Made by a program: the position numbers and the translations under genes. DNA of 64,000 bases from Pelagihabitans pacificus (lineage in GTDB: Bacteria > Bacteroidota > Bacteroidia > Flavobacteriales > Flavobacteriaceae), in assembly GCF_009371985.2 (NCBI RefSeq), contig NZ_VIKU02000007.1, positions 1-64,000 of the forward strand. The letters are read 5' to 3'. Below the pieces are notes generated by a model, which was not told where the DNA came from, did not search any database, and was given only the letters and a program-made list of their open reading frames with translations. Below are positions 36,273 through 45,512 of the stretch, in pieces; position 1 is the first letter of the stretch, and each line of letters starts with the position of its first letter.

Positions 36273-36611
36273 ATGGCTGATTACGATAAAGAAGAAATCT
36301 GGAGAGAATTTCAGGAAAAACAAAATATGTCCAATGCGGAATTGGAGGAATGGCTCGAAACCGAAACCTCCAAAAATGCCGGGAAGGAGATGGAAAATGG
36401 GGAAACCATAGGGCATCGTGCCGGAAGGTCGATCCTCAAGATAAAGCAAAAGAAAAAATCAGAGCTTACCGAATCCAATTGGGACCGAATCAATGAGACC
36501 GTAGGCGTGTATCATCAAAAAATAAATCCCTCACAAAAACCTAACGACAATATTGAAAATAGCAATTGGTATTATTCCCTGAAAAATTGGGGCCATGACG
36601 CGTTAAAATAA
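36273..36611 (+). CDS. DUF3140 family protein, second paralogue
   Basis: A 112-residue protein homologous along its whole length to the preceding gene product, with the same blocks: EIWREFQEKQNMSNAELEEWLET, IGHRAGRSILKI and WYYSLKNWGHDA. The two have clearly diverged, so this is an old duplication rather than an assembly artefact. It ends 4 bases before the DASH cryptochrome gene, which makes a shared transcript nearly certain. Known DUF3140 proteins are uncharacterised; association with photolyases suggests a role in DNA damage or light stress. Confidence 0.82.
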   Translation: MADYDKEEIWREFQEKQNMSNAELEEWLETETSKNAGKEMENGETIGHRAGRSILKIKQKKKSELTESNWDRINETVGVYHQKINPSQKPNDNIENSNWYYSLKNWGHDALK

Positions 36612-36615
36612 AAAT

Positions 36616-37911
36616 ATGGGTACAGGATTGGTATGGTTTAGAAATGATTTGCGGTCTCAGGATAATGTGTCGGTCAAAAAAGCGATGGATCAAAACGAGT
36701 ACGTACTAGGTGTTTATGTTTTCGACCCGAAAATGTTTGAATCCGATGCATTTGGCTTTAAAAAAACTGAAAAATATCGGGCAAAATTTCTAATTGAATC
36801 CGTGTCGGAATTAAGGAAAAACCTGGAAGCACTCAACATTACGTTACTGGTCTATTCGGAGAACCCTGAAATTGTGATTCCGAACCTTATTGAAGAGCAC
36901 GGCATAGCCACTGTTTTTTTACAAAAGGAATGGACAAAAGAGGAGCAGGAGGTTTTGATCAATGTAAAGCAAGAGGTTCCCAAGGCGACCGAGTGGGTAG
37001 AAAGCTATGATCAGTTTTTATATCATCCTGAAGATATCCCCTTCGAAATAGCCAACGTCCCCAACGTTTTTACCAATTTCAGAAAGAAGTGCGAAAAGTA
37101 CGGCAGCATACGAAAACCGATTGGCGTGGAACCTCTTTCGAATAAAAATCTGTTAGCCCAAACGAAGCCAATACCACAGTTAAAGGATTTGGGATTTGAC
37201 GCCTTTGAGACCGATACAAGAACGGCTTTTCCCTTTCGCGGAGGGGAAAACCATGCTATTGAACGAATTCAGCAATACTTCTGGGATACCAAAAAACTTT
37301 CCTACTATAAAAAAACACGGAACGGTCTAATAGGCACGGATTACAGTTCCAAATTATCCGCTTGGTTGGCCAACGGAAGTATTTCACCCCGAACCATTTA
37401 TGAAGAGGTTAAAAAATACGAGCAAAGAATAGGGAAGAACGACTCGACCTATTGGCTTGTTTTTGAATTAATATGGAGAGACTTTTTTAAGTATATCTCC
37501 CTCAAACACGGTAATGATATTTTTAAAATCGGTGGTATTTTGCATAAAGAGTATGATTGGAAATCCGATAAAGACCTCGTTGATCAATGGATACATGGCA
37601 AAACGGACGAACCATTCGTCAATGCCAATATGATCGAGCTCATGGAAACCGGTTGGATGAGCAATCGGGGCCGCCAAAATGTCGCTTCCTTTTTTGCCAA
37701 GGAACAGGAATTGGACTGGCGTATCGGGGCGGCCTATTTTGAGTCCCTACTTTTAGACTATGATGTACACAGTAACTACGGAAATTGGATGTACGTTGCA
37801 GGAGTGGGGAACGATCCGAGAGATCGTAAATTCAATATAAAGTCGCAGGCCGAACGATACGACCCCAATCAAAAGTTCCAAAATCTTTGGCTTCAAACCA
37901 CCTTATTTTAA
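36616..37911 (+). CDS. DASH-family cryptochrome/photolyase
   Basis: A 431-residue protein. The N-terminal alpha/beta antenna domain starts LVWFRNDLRSQDN. The FAD-binding helical domain has GTDYSSKLSAWLANGSISPRTIYEEV, FELIWRDFFKY and GWMSNRGRQNVASF followed by DWRIGAAYFESLLLDYD and SNYGNWMYVAG, the DASH signature. DASH proteins repair cyclobutane dimers, mainly in single-stranded DNA, using blue/UV-A light. There is no signal peptide. It lies between the DUF3140 pair and the FeS photolyase in one operon. Confidence 0.95.
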   Translation: MGTGLVWFRNDLRSQDNVSVKKAMDQNEYVLGVYVFDPKMFESDAFGFKKTEKYRAKFLIESVSELRKNLEALNITLLVYSENPEIVIPNLIEEHGIATVFLQKEWTKEEQEVLINVKQEVPKATEWVESYDQFLYHPEDIPFEIANVPNVFTNFRKKCEKYGSIRKPIGVEPLSNKNLLAQTKPIPQLKDLGFDAFETDTRTAFPFRGGENHAIERIQQYFWDTKKLSYYKKTRNGLIGTDYSSKLSAWLANGSISPRTIYEEVKKYEQRIGKNDSTYWLVFELIWRDFFKYISLKHGNDIFKIGGILHKEYDWKSDKDLVDQWIHGKTDEPFVNANMIELMETGWMSNRGRQNVASFFAKEQELDWRIGAAYFESLLLDYDVHSNYGNWMYVAGVGNDPRDRKFNIKSQAERYDPNQKFQNLWLQTTLF

Positions 37912-37917
37912 GAAATT

Positions 37918-39453
37918 ATGACCGTACGGCTTCTTTTAGGAGATCAATTGAATCACAAACATTCCTGGTATTCGGGTACTGCCGATGACGAGGTATTTTA
38001 TTTTATCGCGGAGATGCGCCAAGAAACCGATTACACCCGCCATCACATACAGAAAGTGGTCGCATTTTTTCAAAGTATGCGAAATTTTAAAGATTGGCTC
38101 GAGGAACGTGGTCACCAGGTGATTTATTATCGATTGGATGACAACAACAACGAGCAGGATTTGACCAAAAATCTGCAAAAAATCATTAAGGATCAAAAAG
38201 CGGATAGGTTTGAGTACCAACTACCGGACGAATATCGTTTGGATGAGCAATTAAAAGAGTTTTGCAAATCGTTGGATATTGAAACCAAATCCTTTGATAC
38301 GGAACACTTTTTAACCTCAAGAACCGATTTAACGGAGTTTTACGAAGGAAAGAAACAATTGACCATGGAGTATTTCTATCGCCACATGCGCAAAAAATAT
38401 GATATCATGATGGTGAACGACTCCAATCCGGAAGGCGGTAAATGGAATTACGATAAAAGCAATCGAAACAAATGGAAAGGGGAGCATGAGATCCCGCACG
38501 AACGAGGTTTCCGTAAAGAGGTATCCGACATTGTTGATATGATTCAAAAACACGGTGTGGAAACCATAGGAAACATAGACGCTACCAATTTCAGTTGGCC
38601 AACATCCAGGGAAGACTGTCTTTCCGTTTTGAACTATTTCCGTAAAAACTTGTTGATACACTTTGGCGATTACCAAGACGCCATGCATACCGATGAAAAA
38701 TTCCTGTTTCACAGCCGTCTTTCCTTTGCGATGAACAGTAAAATGTTACATCCCAAGGAAGTTGTTGAAGCGGTCATCGATTATTGGAGAGATCACAAAG
38801 ACGATATCGACATATCACAGGTAGAAGGATTCGTTCGGCAAATTATTGGTTGGCGGGAATATATGCGTGGTATTTATTGGAAGGAAATGCCGGGATACCG
38901 AAGAAGCAACAAACTGGATAACCAGAATTCGTTACCCGATTTCTATTGGACAGCGAATACAAAAATGAATTGTTTGCACCATTCGATAAAACAGAGTCTT
39001 GATGAGGCGTACGCGCATCATATACAAAGATTGATGATCACGGGTAATTATGCATTGCTCACGATGACACATCCCGATGAAGTGTGTGATTGGTATTTGG
39101 GAATTTATATCGATGCAATCGAATGGGTCGAAATAACCAACACAAGAGGTATGAGCCAATTTGCCGATGGAGGTATCGTTGCTACAAAGCCTTATGTATC
39201 CAGTGGCAGCTATGTAAATAAAATGAGTAATTACTGTAAAAGCTGTCATTATAAAGTTTCCAAAAAAACCAGTGAAGACGCCTGCCCTTTTAATGCTCTA
39301 TACTGGAATTTTTTGGATGAAAAGCAAGAGCATTTCAAAGACAACCAGCGCATGAACATGATGATGGCTATGTTGAACAAAATGGACAAAGATCAACTGA
39401 ATGCTATGAAAAAGAGAGCTAAAGCGATTATTAAAAACCCTACGGACTTCTAA
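37918..39453 (+). CDS. FeS-type bacterial (6-4) photolyase
   Basis: A 511-residue member of the FeS-BCP/CryPro class. The N-terminal domain starts RLLLGDQLNHKHSWY. The C-terminal FAD domain contains FGDYQDAMHTDEKFLFHSRLS and GFVRQIIGWREYMRG. Four cysteines that would hold a 4Fe-4S cluster are present: one in MNCLHH and three in NYCKSC and DACPFN. Characterised members repair (6-4) photoproducts. Together with the DASH protein upstream (6-base gap) the operon covers both main classes of UV lesion. Confidence 0.95.
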   Translation: MTVRLLLGDQLNHKHSWYSGTADDEVFYFIAEMRQETDYTRHHIQKVVAFFQSMRNFKDWLEERGHQVIYYRLDDNNNEQDLTKNLQKIIKDQKADRFEYQLPDEYRLDEQLKEFCKSLDIETKSFDTEHFLTSRTDLTEFYEGKKQLTMEYFYRHMRKKYDIMMVNDSNPEGGKWNYDKSNRNKWKGEHEIPHERGFRKEVSDIVDMIQKHGVETIGNIDATNFSWPTSREDCLSVLNYFRKNLLIHFGDYQDAMHTDEKFLFHSRLSFAMNSKMLHPKEVVEAVIDYWRDHKDDIDISQVEGFVRQIIGWREYMRGIYWKEMPGYRRSNKLDNQNSLPDFYWTANTKMNCLHHSIKQSLDEAYAHHIQRLMITGNYALLTMTHPDEVCDWYLGIYIDAIEWVEITNTRGMSQFADGGIVATKPYVSSGSYVNKMSNYCKSCHYKVSKKTSEDACPFNALYWNFLDEKQEHFKDNQRMNMMMAMLNKMDKDQLNAMKKRAKAIIKNPTDF

Positions 39454-39796
39454 GAAGAAAAAGTGAAAGCAGCTTTAGCTCGATTATGGGGAGATTTTAA
39501 CGACTGAAAAGGAATCGATTTTAAGAATCATAAAGATTATTTCGGTCGCGTTTCACGTTCCTCGCTGCTGTTAAAACCGTTTTCTTACTTTTTACTGTTT
39601 GTACCCATTGTTCTTAGATATCCCAACGTAACCAGGGTATGGGCCACGTTTGTATGTACCGTCTACTTTCATTCCCAGTACCCCAAAACCTGTGAGGGGA
39701 TTTTTCACTATATTTCCATGAAAATGCGTAGACTTCACATGGTACCGGATGGGTATTCGTTTTAACCGGTACTGAAAAAGGTATATCAATATCAAC
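39454..39796. other. 343-base intergenic region with possible remnant
   Basis: No complete gene. A minus-strand frame at 39592-39798 contains a protein-like stretch (KNPLTGFGVLGMKVDGTYKR) without family assignment, perhaps the decayed end of a periplasmic protein. No convincing terminator was seen for the photolyase operon. The LytTR gene promoter should lie here. Confidence 0.4.
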
Positions 39797-40630
39797 ATGG
39801 TTACAGAACGATTTGATTTAAAAAAGACAGTCCGGTTTTTACCTCAAATCATGTTGGTAGGCATAGGAATAGGAACCGCCAATTACGTTATGCACCAAAA
39901 TCTCAATTGGCTTCAGTATACGATTCAATCGTTATCGACTAGTTTCATTATCGGGTATACATTAATCGCTATAGAATCCCATAAATCCTGGTTTGAACTG
40001 CATTTCAAACCTAGGTGGAAACTATATCTCGTAATCTCAGTTGCATACTTTTTAGCTGCTTTTATTGCTACGGAAACCGAACAAATAATCAGATCATTGG
40101 TTTTTCAAGAGCAGCAATACCAGATTTTATCGGCCGGCAACATGTATCTGTTTAACGGAATCATATCGTTGGTCTTGGGAATCGGTTTTTTTCAATACGC
40201 CTTTTCGACGACTAAGAACCATTTATCGGTTGACTCTCAAAAAAAATCACCTAAGCAAAAGCAAGAAACCCCGCAAAATTCACAGTCTTCGGTTCCTATT
40301 AGCCATATTCCCATTAAGAAAGGTGAAAATATTTTATTTGTTCCCATTGAAAATATAGTCTATTTCGAGGCTTTCGACAATTACTCTTTCGTTTACGATA
40401 AAAAGGGTGAGAAAAAACTCTGTGATTACTCACTGCTTTTTCTTGAAACAAGATTAGGCGAGGAATTTTCCAGGGTCCACAGAAAATACATTGTTAACAA
40501 AGGTCATATTGAACAAATAAAACCCCATTTAAATGGCCGTTACGTAATTTTGTTTGGTAATCAAATCTCCCCCGTTATGAGTAGTAAAAGTTACTCAGCG
40601 ACCATTCGGAAACTTATTAAGATTGAATAA
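39797..40630 (+). CDS. Membrane-anchored LytTR transcription regulator
   Basis: A 277-residue protein with four transmembrane segments in the first 145 residues, a Gln/Ser-rich linker (about 150-175) and a C-terminal LytTR DNA-binding domain (about 178-277: IPIENIVYFEAFDNYSFV, then FSRVHRKYIVN, which is the domain core). Such membrane LytTR proteins lack a receiver domain and probably respond to a membrane signal. It stands alone between the photolyase operon and a lipoprotein gene, so its target is not evident. Confidence 0.9.
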   Translation: MVTERFDLKKTVRFLPQIMLVGIGIGTANYVMHQNLNWLQYTIQSLSTSFIIGYTLIAIESHKSWFELHFKPRWKLYLVISVAYFLAAFIATETEQIIRSLVFQEQQYQILSAGNMYLFNGIISLVLGIGFFQYAFSTTKNHLSVDSQKKSPKQKQETPQNSQSSVPISHIPIKKGENILFVPIENIVYFEAFDNYSFVYDKKGEKKLCDYSLLFLETRLGEEFSRVHRKYIVNKGHIEQIKPHLNGRYVILFGNQISPVMSSKSYSATIRKLIKIE

Positions 40631-40834
40631 CGCGCGTAACTGACCTTTTAGCACCACCATTTAGATGGTTAGATTAAATCACTTACCATTAATAGCGTAT
40701 CATTCACTTGCTATTTCGACCATTCACCCTTCTTCCCTTTTTTACCATCCTATTTTTATGCTATTTGCGGTGGTCCTACGGGATTCATTCTAACTAACAA
40801 CAATTAGAAGTATGAACGATAAAAAGGTAATTCA

Positions 40835-41329
40835 ATGAGATTAATCCTAATTTTCGGAGTATTGGGTACACTACTACTTAATCTTTATTCATGCAAGACC
40901 GGTAACTCAAAAGGACTCGGGGAAAAATCAACCAACTACAATCATCCTGTAAGAGTACTTTATATGTCTTCGATCGAGGCATTTAATCAAGGTAAACTGG
41001 ATTCATTTTTGGGAAATTTTGACTCGGATATCAGAATGTACGGGACAGACGGTACCTACTTTGGAATTGATGCGTTGCGTGAACGATTTGCAGATGTATT
41101 TAAGCAATTTCCAAATGTAAGGATGGAAATACTGGAATTGGATCTTGAAATTTTATCGGATGAAATAGTCTTGGTAGACTTCAAATGGAAAGTATACCCG
41201 ATGGGCCAAGGGCCATCGTACAGTGGTCTAGGGTCTGGAATCTACCTTTATCAAGACGATAACTGGACAGAAATCCTGGAAGCCGAAAAAGTTACTCACA
41301 TCGATAAAGAATTGGCAAGGCCCGAGTAA
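40835..41329 (+). CDS. SnoaL/NTF2-like lipoprotein
   Basis: A 164-residue protein with lipobox YSC (Cys20). The mature domain (about 45-160) has the cone-shaped NTF2/SnoaL pattern: SIEAFNQGKLDSFLGNFDSDIRMYG, then IDALRERFADVFKQFPNVRM and a beta-rich end. Members bind small molecules or act as isomerases or cyclases; no catalytic residues can be assigned. It is 14 bases upstream of a membrane protein gene and probably cotranscribed with it. Confidence 0.75.
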   Translation: MRLILIFGVLGTLLLNLYSCKTGNSKGLGEKSTNYNHPVRVLYMSSIEAFNQGKLDSFLGNFDSDIRMYGTDGTYFGIDALRERFADVFKQFPNVRMEILELDLEILSDEIVLVDFKWKVYPMGQGPSYSGLGSGIYLYQDDNWTEILEAEKVTHIDKELARPE

Positions 41330-41343
41330 ATCAATCCGAACTT

Positions 41344-42000
41344 ATGGAAATAGTACACCAATCAAATATTATACTTCATGTCGTAACAGGTTCCATTGCG
41401 CTACTACTAGGACTCATTGCCCTGCTAAGTACGAAAGGGGATACGCTGCATACCAGAAGTGGAAAATATTTTTTGAGATTTATCTCGGTTGTTATTTTAA
41501 CCGGTTTGATAGGCGTTTTCATCTTTGGCAGAAACACATTCTTACTGGTCATTACGGTATTAAGTGGATATGTTTCCTTCTCCGGTTATAGGACATTGGT
41601 GCTGAAAACCAATGAACCTAAAATAACGGATATTTTGGTTGCCGTTGGTAGTCTACTGGTGCTGGCATATTTTTTATATTATTTTAAGTCCATAGGTATG
41701 ATATGGTCTCCAATTATCATCTATAGCACTGTTGGTGCTTTTCTGTTTATTGTGATATATGATTTTCTAAGGTATTTCATTTCAACAGAGAAGTATAAAA
41801 TGCATAAAATATGGCTTTATGAACATATTTATAAAATGACCAGTGCCTTTGCGGCTCTTTTGTCCGCATTTATTGGAACGGTGTTTGAAAAATACCAACC
41901 GCATAGTCAATATATTCCATCAGTTATGGGAATACTGATCATAATAGGTTTTATGGTTTACTTTAAAAAATTCGGATTAAAAAAACTACCAAAATCTTAA
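41344..42000 (+). CDS. Seven-helix membrane protein, DUF2306-like
   Basis: A 218-residue protein with about seven hydrophobic helices. The first includes HVVTGSIALLLGLIALLSTKGDTLHTRSGKYF, and conserved His residues occur in loops (HTRSGK, KMHKIWLYEH), a layout similar to DUF2306 proteins. The histidines might bind heme or metal. The function is unknown. It follows the SnoaL-like lipoprotein by 14 bases. Confidence 0.65.
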   Translation: MEIVHQSNIILHVVTGSIALLLGLIALLSTKGDTLHTRSGKYFLRFISVVILTGLIGVFIFGRNTFLLVITVLSGYVSFSGYRTLVLKTNEPKITDILVAVGSLLVLAYFLYYFKSIGMIWSPIIIYSTVGAFLFIVIYDFLRYFISTEKYKMHKIWLYEHIYKMTSAFAALLSAFIGTVFEKYQPHSQYIPSVMGILIIIGFMVYFKKFGLKKLPKS

Positions 42001-42328
42001 TAAGTGTAACGTTCGGAACTACAGAAAGTATGCCAACAAGAAACTGAAAAAATGATGCTTTTCAACCCGTATTCGCTCCATTAGTTTTCATCGGACTCCA
42101 ATGCTTTTCCAGAAATTGTCCGGCCCTGTTCGAAATTGTGACTTACCGTATTCAACCCTTGCTTGTACGGCCATCGATTAAATGGTTATTGAAGACCTTT
42201 CACGTAGGTTATTTATGCAGGTAGCGGCACAGCAGGGAACAGATGCTTCCTGGTACTGGGAGGTTGTTTCCTGCCTGCACTTATACATTCGCAAAGCGAT
42301 TTTGGCAAAAAAAAGGTTAAAAATCCAT
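42001..42328. other. Intergenic region before the MarR operator
   Basis: About 330 bases with no gene I can support; a 63-codon frame at 42182 has no family features and runs into the operator region. Confidence 0.5.
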
Positions 42329-42371
42329 ATTTATTTGATATATCAATTATATTTGTGTCAAACAAATAAAT
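42329..42371. promoter_or_regulatory. Palindromic operator upstream of the MarR gene
   Basis: Contains the perfect 12-base palindrome TTGATATATCAA (42335-42346) nested in wider arms, ATTTATTTG (42329-42337) and CAAATAAAT (42363-42371). The palindrome abuts a -7 element and lies 27 bases before the regulator's ATG. The size and symmetry suit a MarR dimer, implying autorepression. Confidence 0.65.
42348..42355 (+). promoter_or_regulatory. -7 promoter element of the MarR-S41 operon
   Basis: TATATTTG is an exact match to TAnnTTTG, between the palindrome and the start codon. A well spaced -33 TTG is not obvious, which would fit a regulated promoter. Confidence 0.55.
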
Positions 42372-42373
42372 GA

Positions 42374-42823
42374 ATGCAACTAGCGCTCCCGTCGGAAACG
42401 ATATTTCACTCCATAGAAAGCACCATTAAGGAATATCGAAGATTTGCTCAGCAGAACATCTCCGAAAAAATAAAGGATATGACATTAGATCAGGGAATGG
42501 TTCTCATTTTTCTCAACGAATATCCGGAGCTGACACAAAAGGAAATCGCCGAATTGGTATTCAAGGATAACGGGTCTATGACCCGAATGATCAACACCAT
42601 GGTTCAAAAAAAATATTTGAAACGTTCCATACACAAAGAGGACCGGAGACGGTATAAAATTGAAATCACCGACAAGGGGATGGAAGTATTGCAACTTCTG
42701 CCCCCAATCATACATCATAACAGAAATTCATCACTAAAAGGAATCACAAAAAACGAAATCACGCAATTGGAAAATACCTTAAACAAGATAAGGACCAATT
42801 GCCTAAAAAAAACGAAATCATGA
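42374..42823 (+). CDS. MarR-family transcriptional regulator
   Basis: A 149-residue winged-helix protein: dimerising helices at both ends and the DNA-binding core ELTQKEIAELVFKDNGSMTRMINTMVQKKYLKRSIHKEDRRRYKIEITDKG (about 55-105), including the D-R-R-x-x-x-I wing. It most likely represses its own promoter at the palindrome just upstream until a ligand binds. Its stop codon overlaps the start of the S41 protease gene (ATGA), so the two are translated together. Confidence 0.92.
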   Translation: MQLALPSETIFHSIESTIKEYRRFAQQNISEKIKDMTLDQGMVLIFLNEYPELTQKEIAELVFKDNGSMTRMINTMVQKKYLKRSIHKEDRRRYKIEITDKGMEVLQLLPPIIHHNRNSSLKGITKNEITQLENTLNKIRTNCLKKTKS

Positions 42824-44157
42824 AAACTGCAAACACCCTTTCCCTTGTTCTAGCCCTTTTTCTCCTTCTTCTCTCCTATTGCACACAGGCTCAGGAGAAC
42901 CCGGCCCCATTGACTCGACAAGAACGGCAAACCGTCTTGGATTCCATTGCCAGTAAACTTGACCAAAATTATGTCTTCCCCGAGATGGCCACCCAAATGA
43001 TCGAAAACCTCCGAACCAGGCAAGGTAAAGGAGCTTACAAGGATATTCGCGATCCCCAGGAGTTTGCCGCGCTGCTCACCACCGACCTGCAAGCCGTAAG
43101 TAAGGACAAACATCTACGGGTGTCTTTTGAACCCAGGCAAATTGCCGAACAACAACAGACCGTAACCGCGGAAGACAGCATCGCCTATTTGAATCGTTAT
43201 ATTGCGAGTCTAAAACGAGGTAATTTTGGTTTCAAGGAATTGAAAATCCTTGAGGGGAATATTGGCTATCTAGATCTGCGCAGCTTTTCAAATGTGGAAT
43301 ATGGAGGGGAAACGGCCGTGTCCGCCATGAATTTCTTAAGTAATACCGATGCGATGATCATTGACCTTCGCAACAACGGAGGCGGCAGTCCGGCGATGAT
43401 ACAACTCATCACGAGTTATCTCTTTGGTAGCGATCCCGTTCATTTGAACAACTTCTACTGGCGCCCCACCGATTCCAACTCCCAGACATGGACTCTGCCC
43501 CATGTGTCCGGCAAACGCAGTCCGGATACCCCGGTCTATGTGTTGACAAGTCCCAATACCTTCTCCGCAGCGGAGGAGTTCAGCTACAATCTCAAGAATC
43601 TGGAACGTGCCACCTTAATCGGGAAAACCACGGGAGGGGGCGCCCATCCTGGTGGTTCTGTTGTGGCTACCGATCGATTTACCATCTGGGTTCCAACGGG
43701 TCGCGCCATCAACCCCATTACCAATACGAACTGGGAGGGAACCGGAGTGAGTCCGCATATTGAGGTTCCTGTGCAGGAGGCGTTGGAGGTCGCCCATATC
43801 AAAGCCCTTGAAAGTTTAATGGAGCAGCAGACCGACGAAGAACGCAAAGCGTTTTATGAATGGCCGATTACCCGATTGAAGGCTCTGAAAAATCCCGTAC
43901 GTTTAGATGTGACGACCCTTCAAACCTTTGTCGGAAGTTATGGCCCCCGCAAAATAAGTATGGAAAACGGTACACTGTTTTATCAAAGGGACAATGGAAC
44001 AAAATATGAACTGTACCCCTACGGCGATCGTGAGTTCATGTTAAAAGGGTTGGACAGTTTTCGCATCCGTTTTATCACGGAAGGCGACCAAGTACGCGCG
44101 CTGCAGGGATTGTATAGCAATGGCCGTACAGACAAAAATCACAAAGACAAGGAATAA
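42820..44157 (+). CDS. S41-family (C-terminal processing/IRBP-like) peptidase
   Basis: A 445-residue protein with a signal peptide or lipobox-like end (LLLLSYC, Cys21), an N-terminal three-helix domain (about 30-125) of the IRBP type, and the S41 catalytic domain. There is the tail-binding segment IIDLRNNGGGSP (about 180-191) and the nucleophile Ser249 in SPNTFSAAEEF, followed by GKTTGGGAHPGG. No PDZ domain is visible. It should act on peptides in the periplasm. The start overlaps the MarR stop codon (ATGA). Control of such a peptidase by MarR suggests induction by an exogenous compound. Confidence 0.9.
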   Translation: MKTANTLSLVLALFLLLLSYCTQAQENPAPLTRQERQTVLDSIASKLDQNYVFPEMATQMIENLRTRQGKGAYKDIRDPQEFAALLTTDLQAVSKDKHLRVSFEPRQIAEQQQTVTAEDSIAYLNRYIASLKRGNFGFKELKILEGNIGYLDLRSFSNVEYGGETAVSAMNFLSNTDAMIIDLRNNGGGSPAMIQLITSYLFGSDPVHLNNFYWRPTDSNSQTWTLPHVSGKRSPDTPVYVLTSPNTFSAAEEFSYNLKNLERATLIGKTTGGGAHPGGSVVATDRFTIWVPTGRAINPITNTNWEGTGVSPHIEVPVQEALEVAHIKALESLMEQQTDEERKAFYEWPITRLKALKNPVRLDVTTLQTFVGSYGPRKISMENGTLFYQRDNGTKYELYPYGDREFMLKGLDSFRIRFITEGDQVRALQGLYSNGRTDKNHKDKE

Positions 44158-44830
44158 GGCTACACTCATTTCGTTCAGATTGCTACCGCTGTTTAAGATA
44201 GTTTCGGAAATTATGGAGTGAACTGTTATGACCTGTGTGGCCAAGGGTATAATCATACTAAAAAAAGCGCTGATTACAGGATATTATTGGCGTACGTAAA
44301 ATGCCTTTGGTGATTGCCCGATAGCCTCTTACCGACGCTCTGATAGAGTAGTTGTATATCTCCAAAAACATCTAAAGTAGATATCCAATAGCCGGTTTCA
44401 GACCTGTCAAACGGCGTTTGGGCTAAAGAAAACGATTGGTTTAGTGAAAACCATCGGAATATAAAAGAACCTCCATTACAGCGTTACCCATACCTTTCCT
44501 ACGATAATAAATAGTATCATGACTTTATAAGAAGAAGTCTTGAGCGAGAAATGAGAAGCATCATATATCCGTTGCCGTGTCTACCATGACATAAAATCGC
44601 TTTACCAGTTTTACATCAGTAGTAAATAGTAATCTGTCGTAATTTACTTACAGAAATATTAACACAATACTTTTCTTTAAACTGCGTTGAATTACACGCG
44701 TTAAGTAAAGTTTCCCTTGTTGTTCGAACAACGGAAAAGTACATCCACTTTGAGTGGTGATTTCAATAAGAACAACAATCAATGGGCCGAATCTTAACCC
44801 AATCCCATATCAACACTTTAGATATAATAC
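44158..44830. other. 673-base non-coding region with a palindrome
   Basis: No gene recognised. The notable element is a perfect 14-base palindrome, GTTGTTCGAACAAC, at 44719-44732, about 100 bases before the next gene. It could be an operator or a small hairpin. No terminator with a T tract was seen after the S41 gene. Confidence 0.5.
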
Positions 44831-45487
44831 ATGAAGTCAACCAAAATCATTATCCTGGTGTTTCTTACAGGTCTTTTTCAAAGTTGCGCCACGACCCGTT
44901 ACAAACCTATTAACCCTACGGCGCTTACCTATCGGTCTGAAAATTCTACCGATAACCTAATCTTGGAATATAGATACAATCTCTTAAAAGATAAATATGC
45001 AAAAAAGGAATTGAAGAAAAGCATTAGGGTAGTTGCAATCAAAGTTATTAATAATTCCAATAAAGACATCATTTTTGGTAAGGACGTCTATCTTACCTTC
45101 ATGGATGGTAGTGAAGTTGAAATACTTCCTTCCAACATAGCTTTCAAAAAGCTAAGGCAAGGAACCGCGGAATACTTACTATATTTATTGTTAACACCTG
45201 TGAATCTTTATATTGGGAATACCGAACAAGGTAGGGATAATACCACGGTAATTCCTATTGGCTTGGGCTTGGGCCCTGGATTATCTTTTGGAAATATGAT
45301 TGCCGCCGGTTCTGCCAATCAGAAATTTAAGGCTAACCTTTTCGAAAACAATCTTGTAAATACTACTATCGGCAAAGGAAAAACTGTATACGGTTTGGTA
45401 GCCATTAAAACCCAGAGCCAAAGGGCACTTACTATCAAGACCTTCAAGCAAGACATTGTAGAGCCGGTAGCGTTTCCGGAAAACTAA
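44831..45487 (+). CDS. Lipoprotein of unknown function
   Basis: A 218-residue protein with lipobox FQSC (Cys19). The mature part is beta-rich in its first half (LEYRYNLLKDKYAKKELKKS, then VAIKVINNSNKDIIFGKDVYL) and carries one hydrophobic glycine-rich stretch (about 136-156) that may insert in a membrane. No domain recognised. It converges on the amidohydrolase-fusion gene with 25 bases between stop codons. Confidence 0.7.
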   Translation: MKSTKIIILVFLTGLFQSCATTRYKPINPTALTYRSENSTDNLILEYRYNLLKDKYAKKELKKSIRVVAIKVINNSNKDIIFGKDVYLTFMDGSEVEILPSNIAFKKLRQGTAEYLLYLLLTPVNLYIGNTEQGRDNTTVIPIGLGLGPGLSFGNMIAAGSANQKFKANLFENNLVNTTIGKGKTVYGLVAIKTQSQRALTIKTFKQDIVEPVAFPEN

Positions 45488-45512
45488 CCGCCTGAAATCA
45501 AAATCTGGTTCT

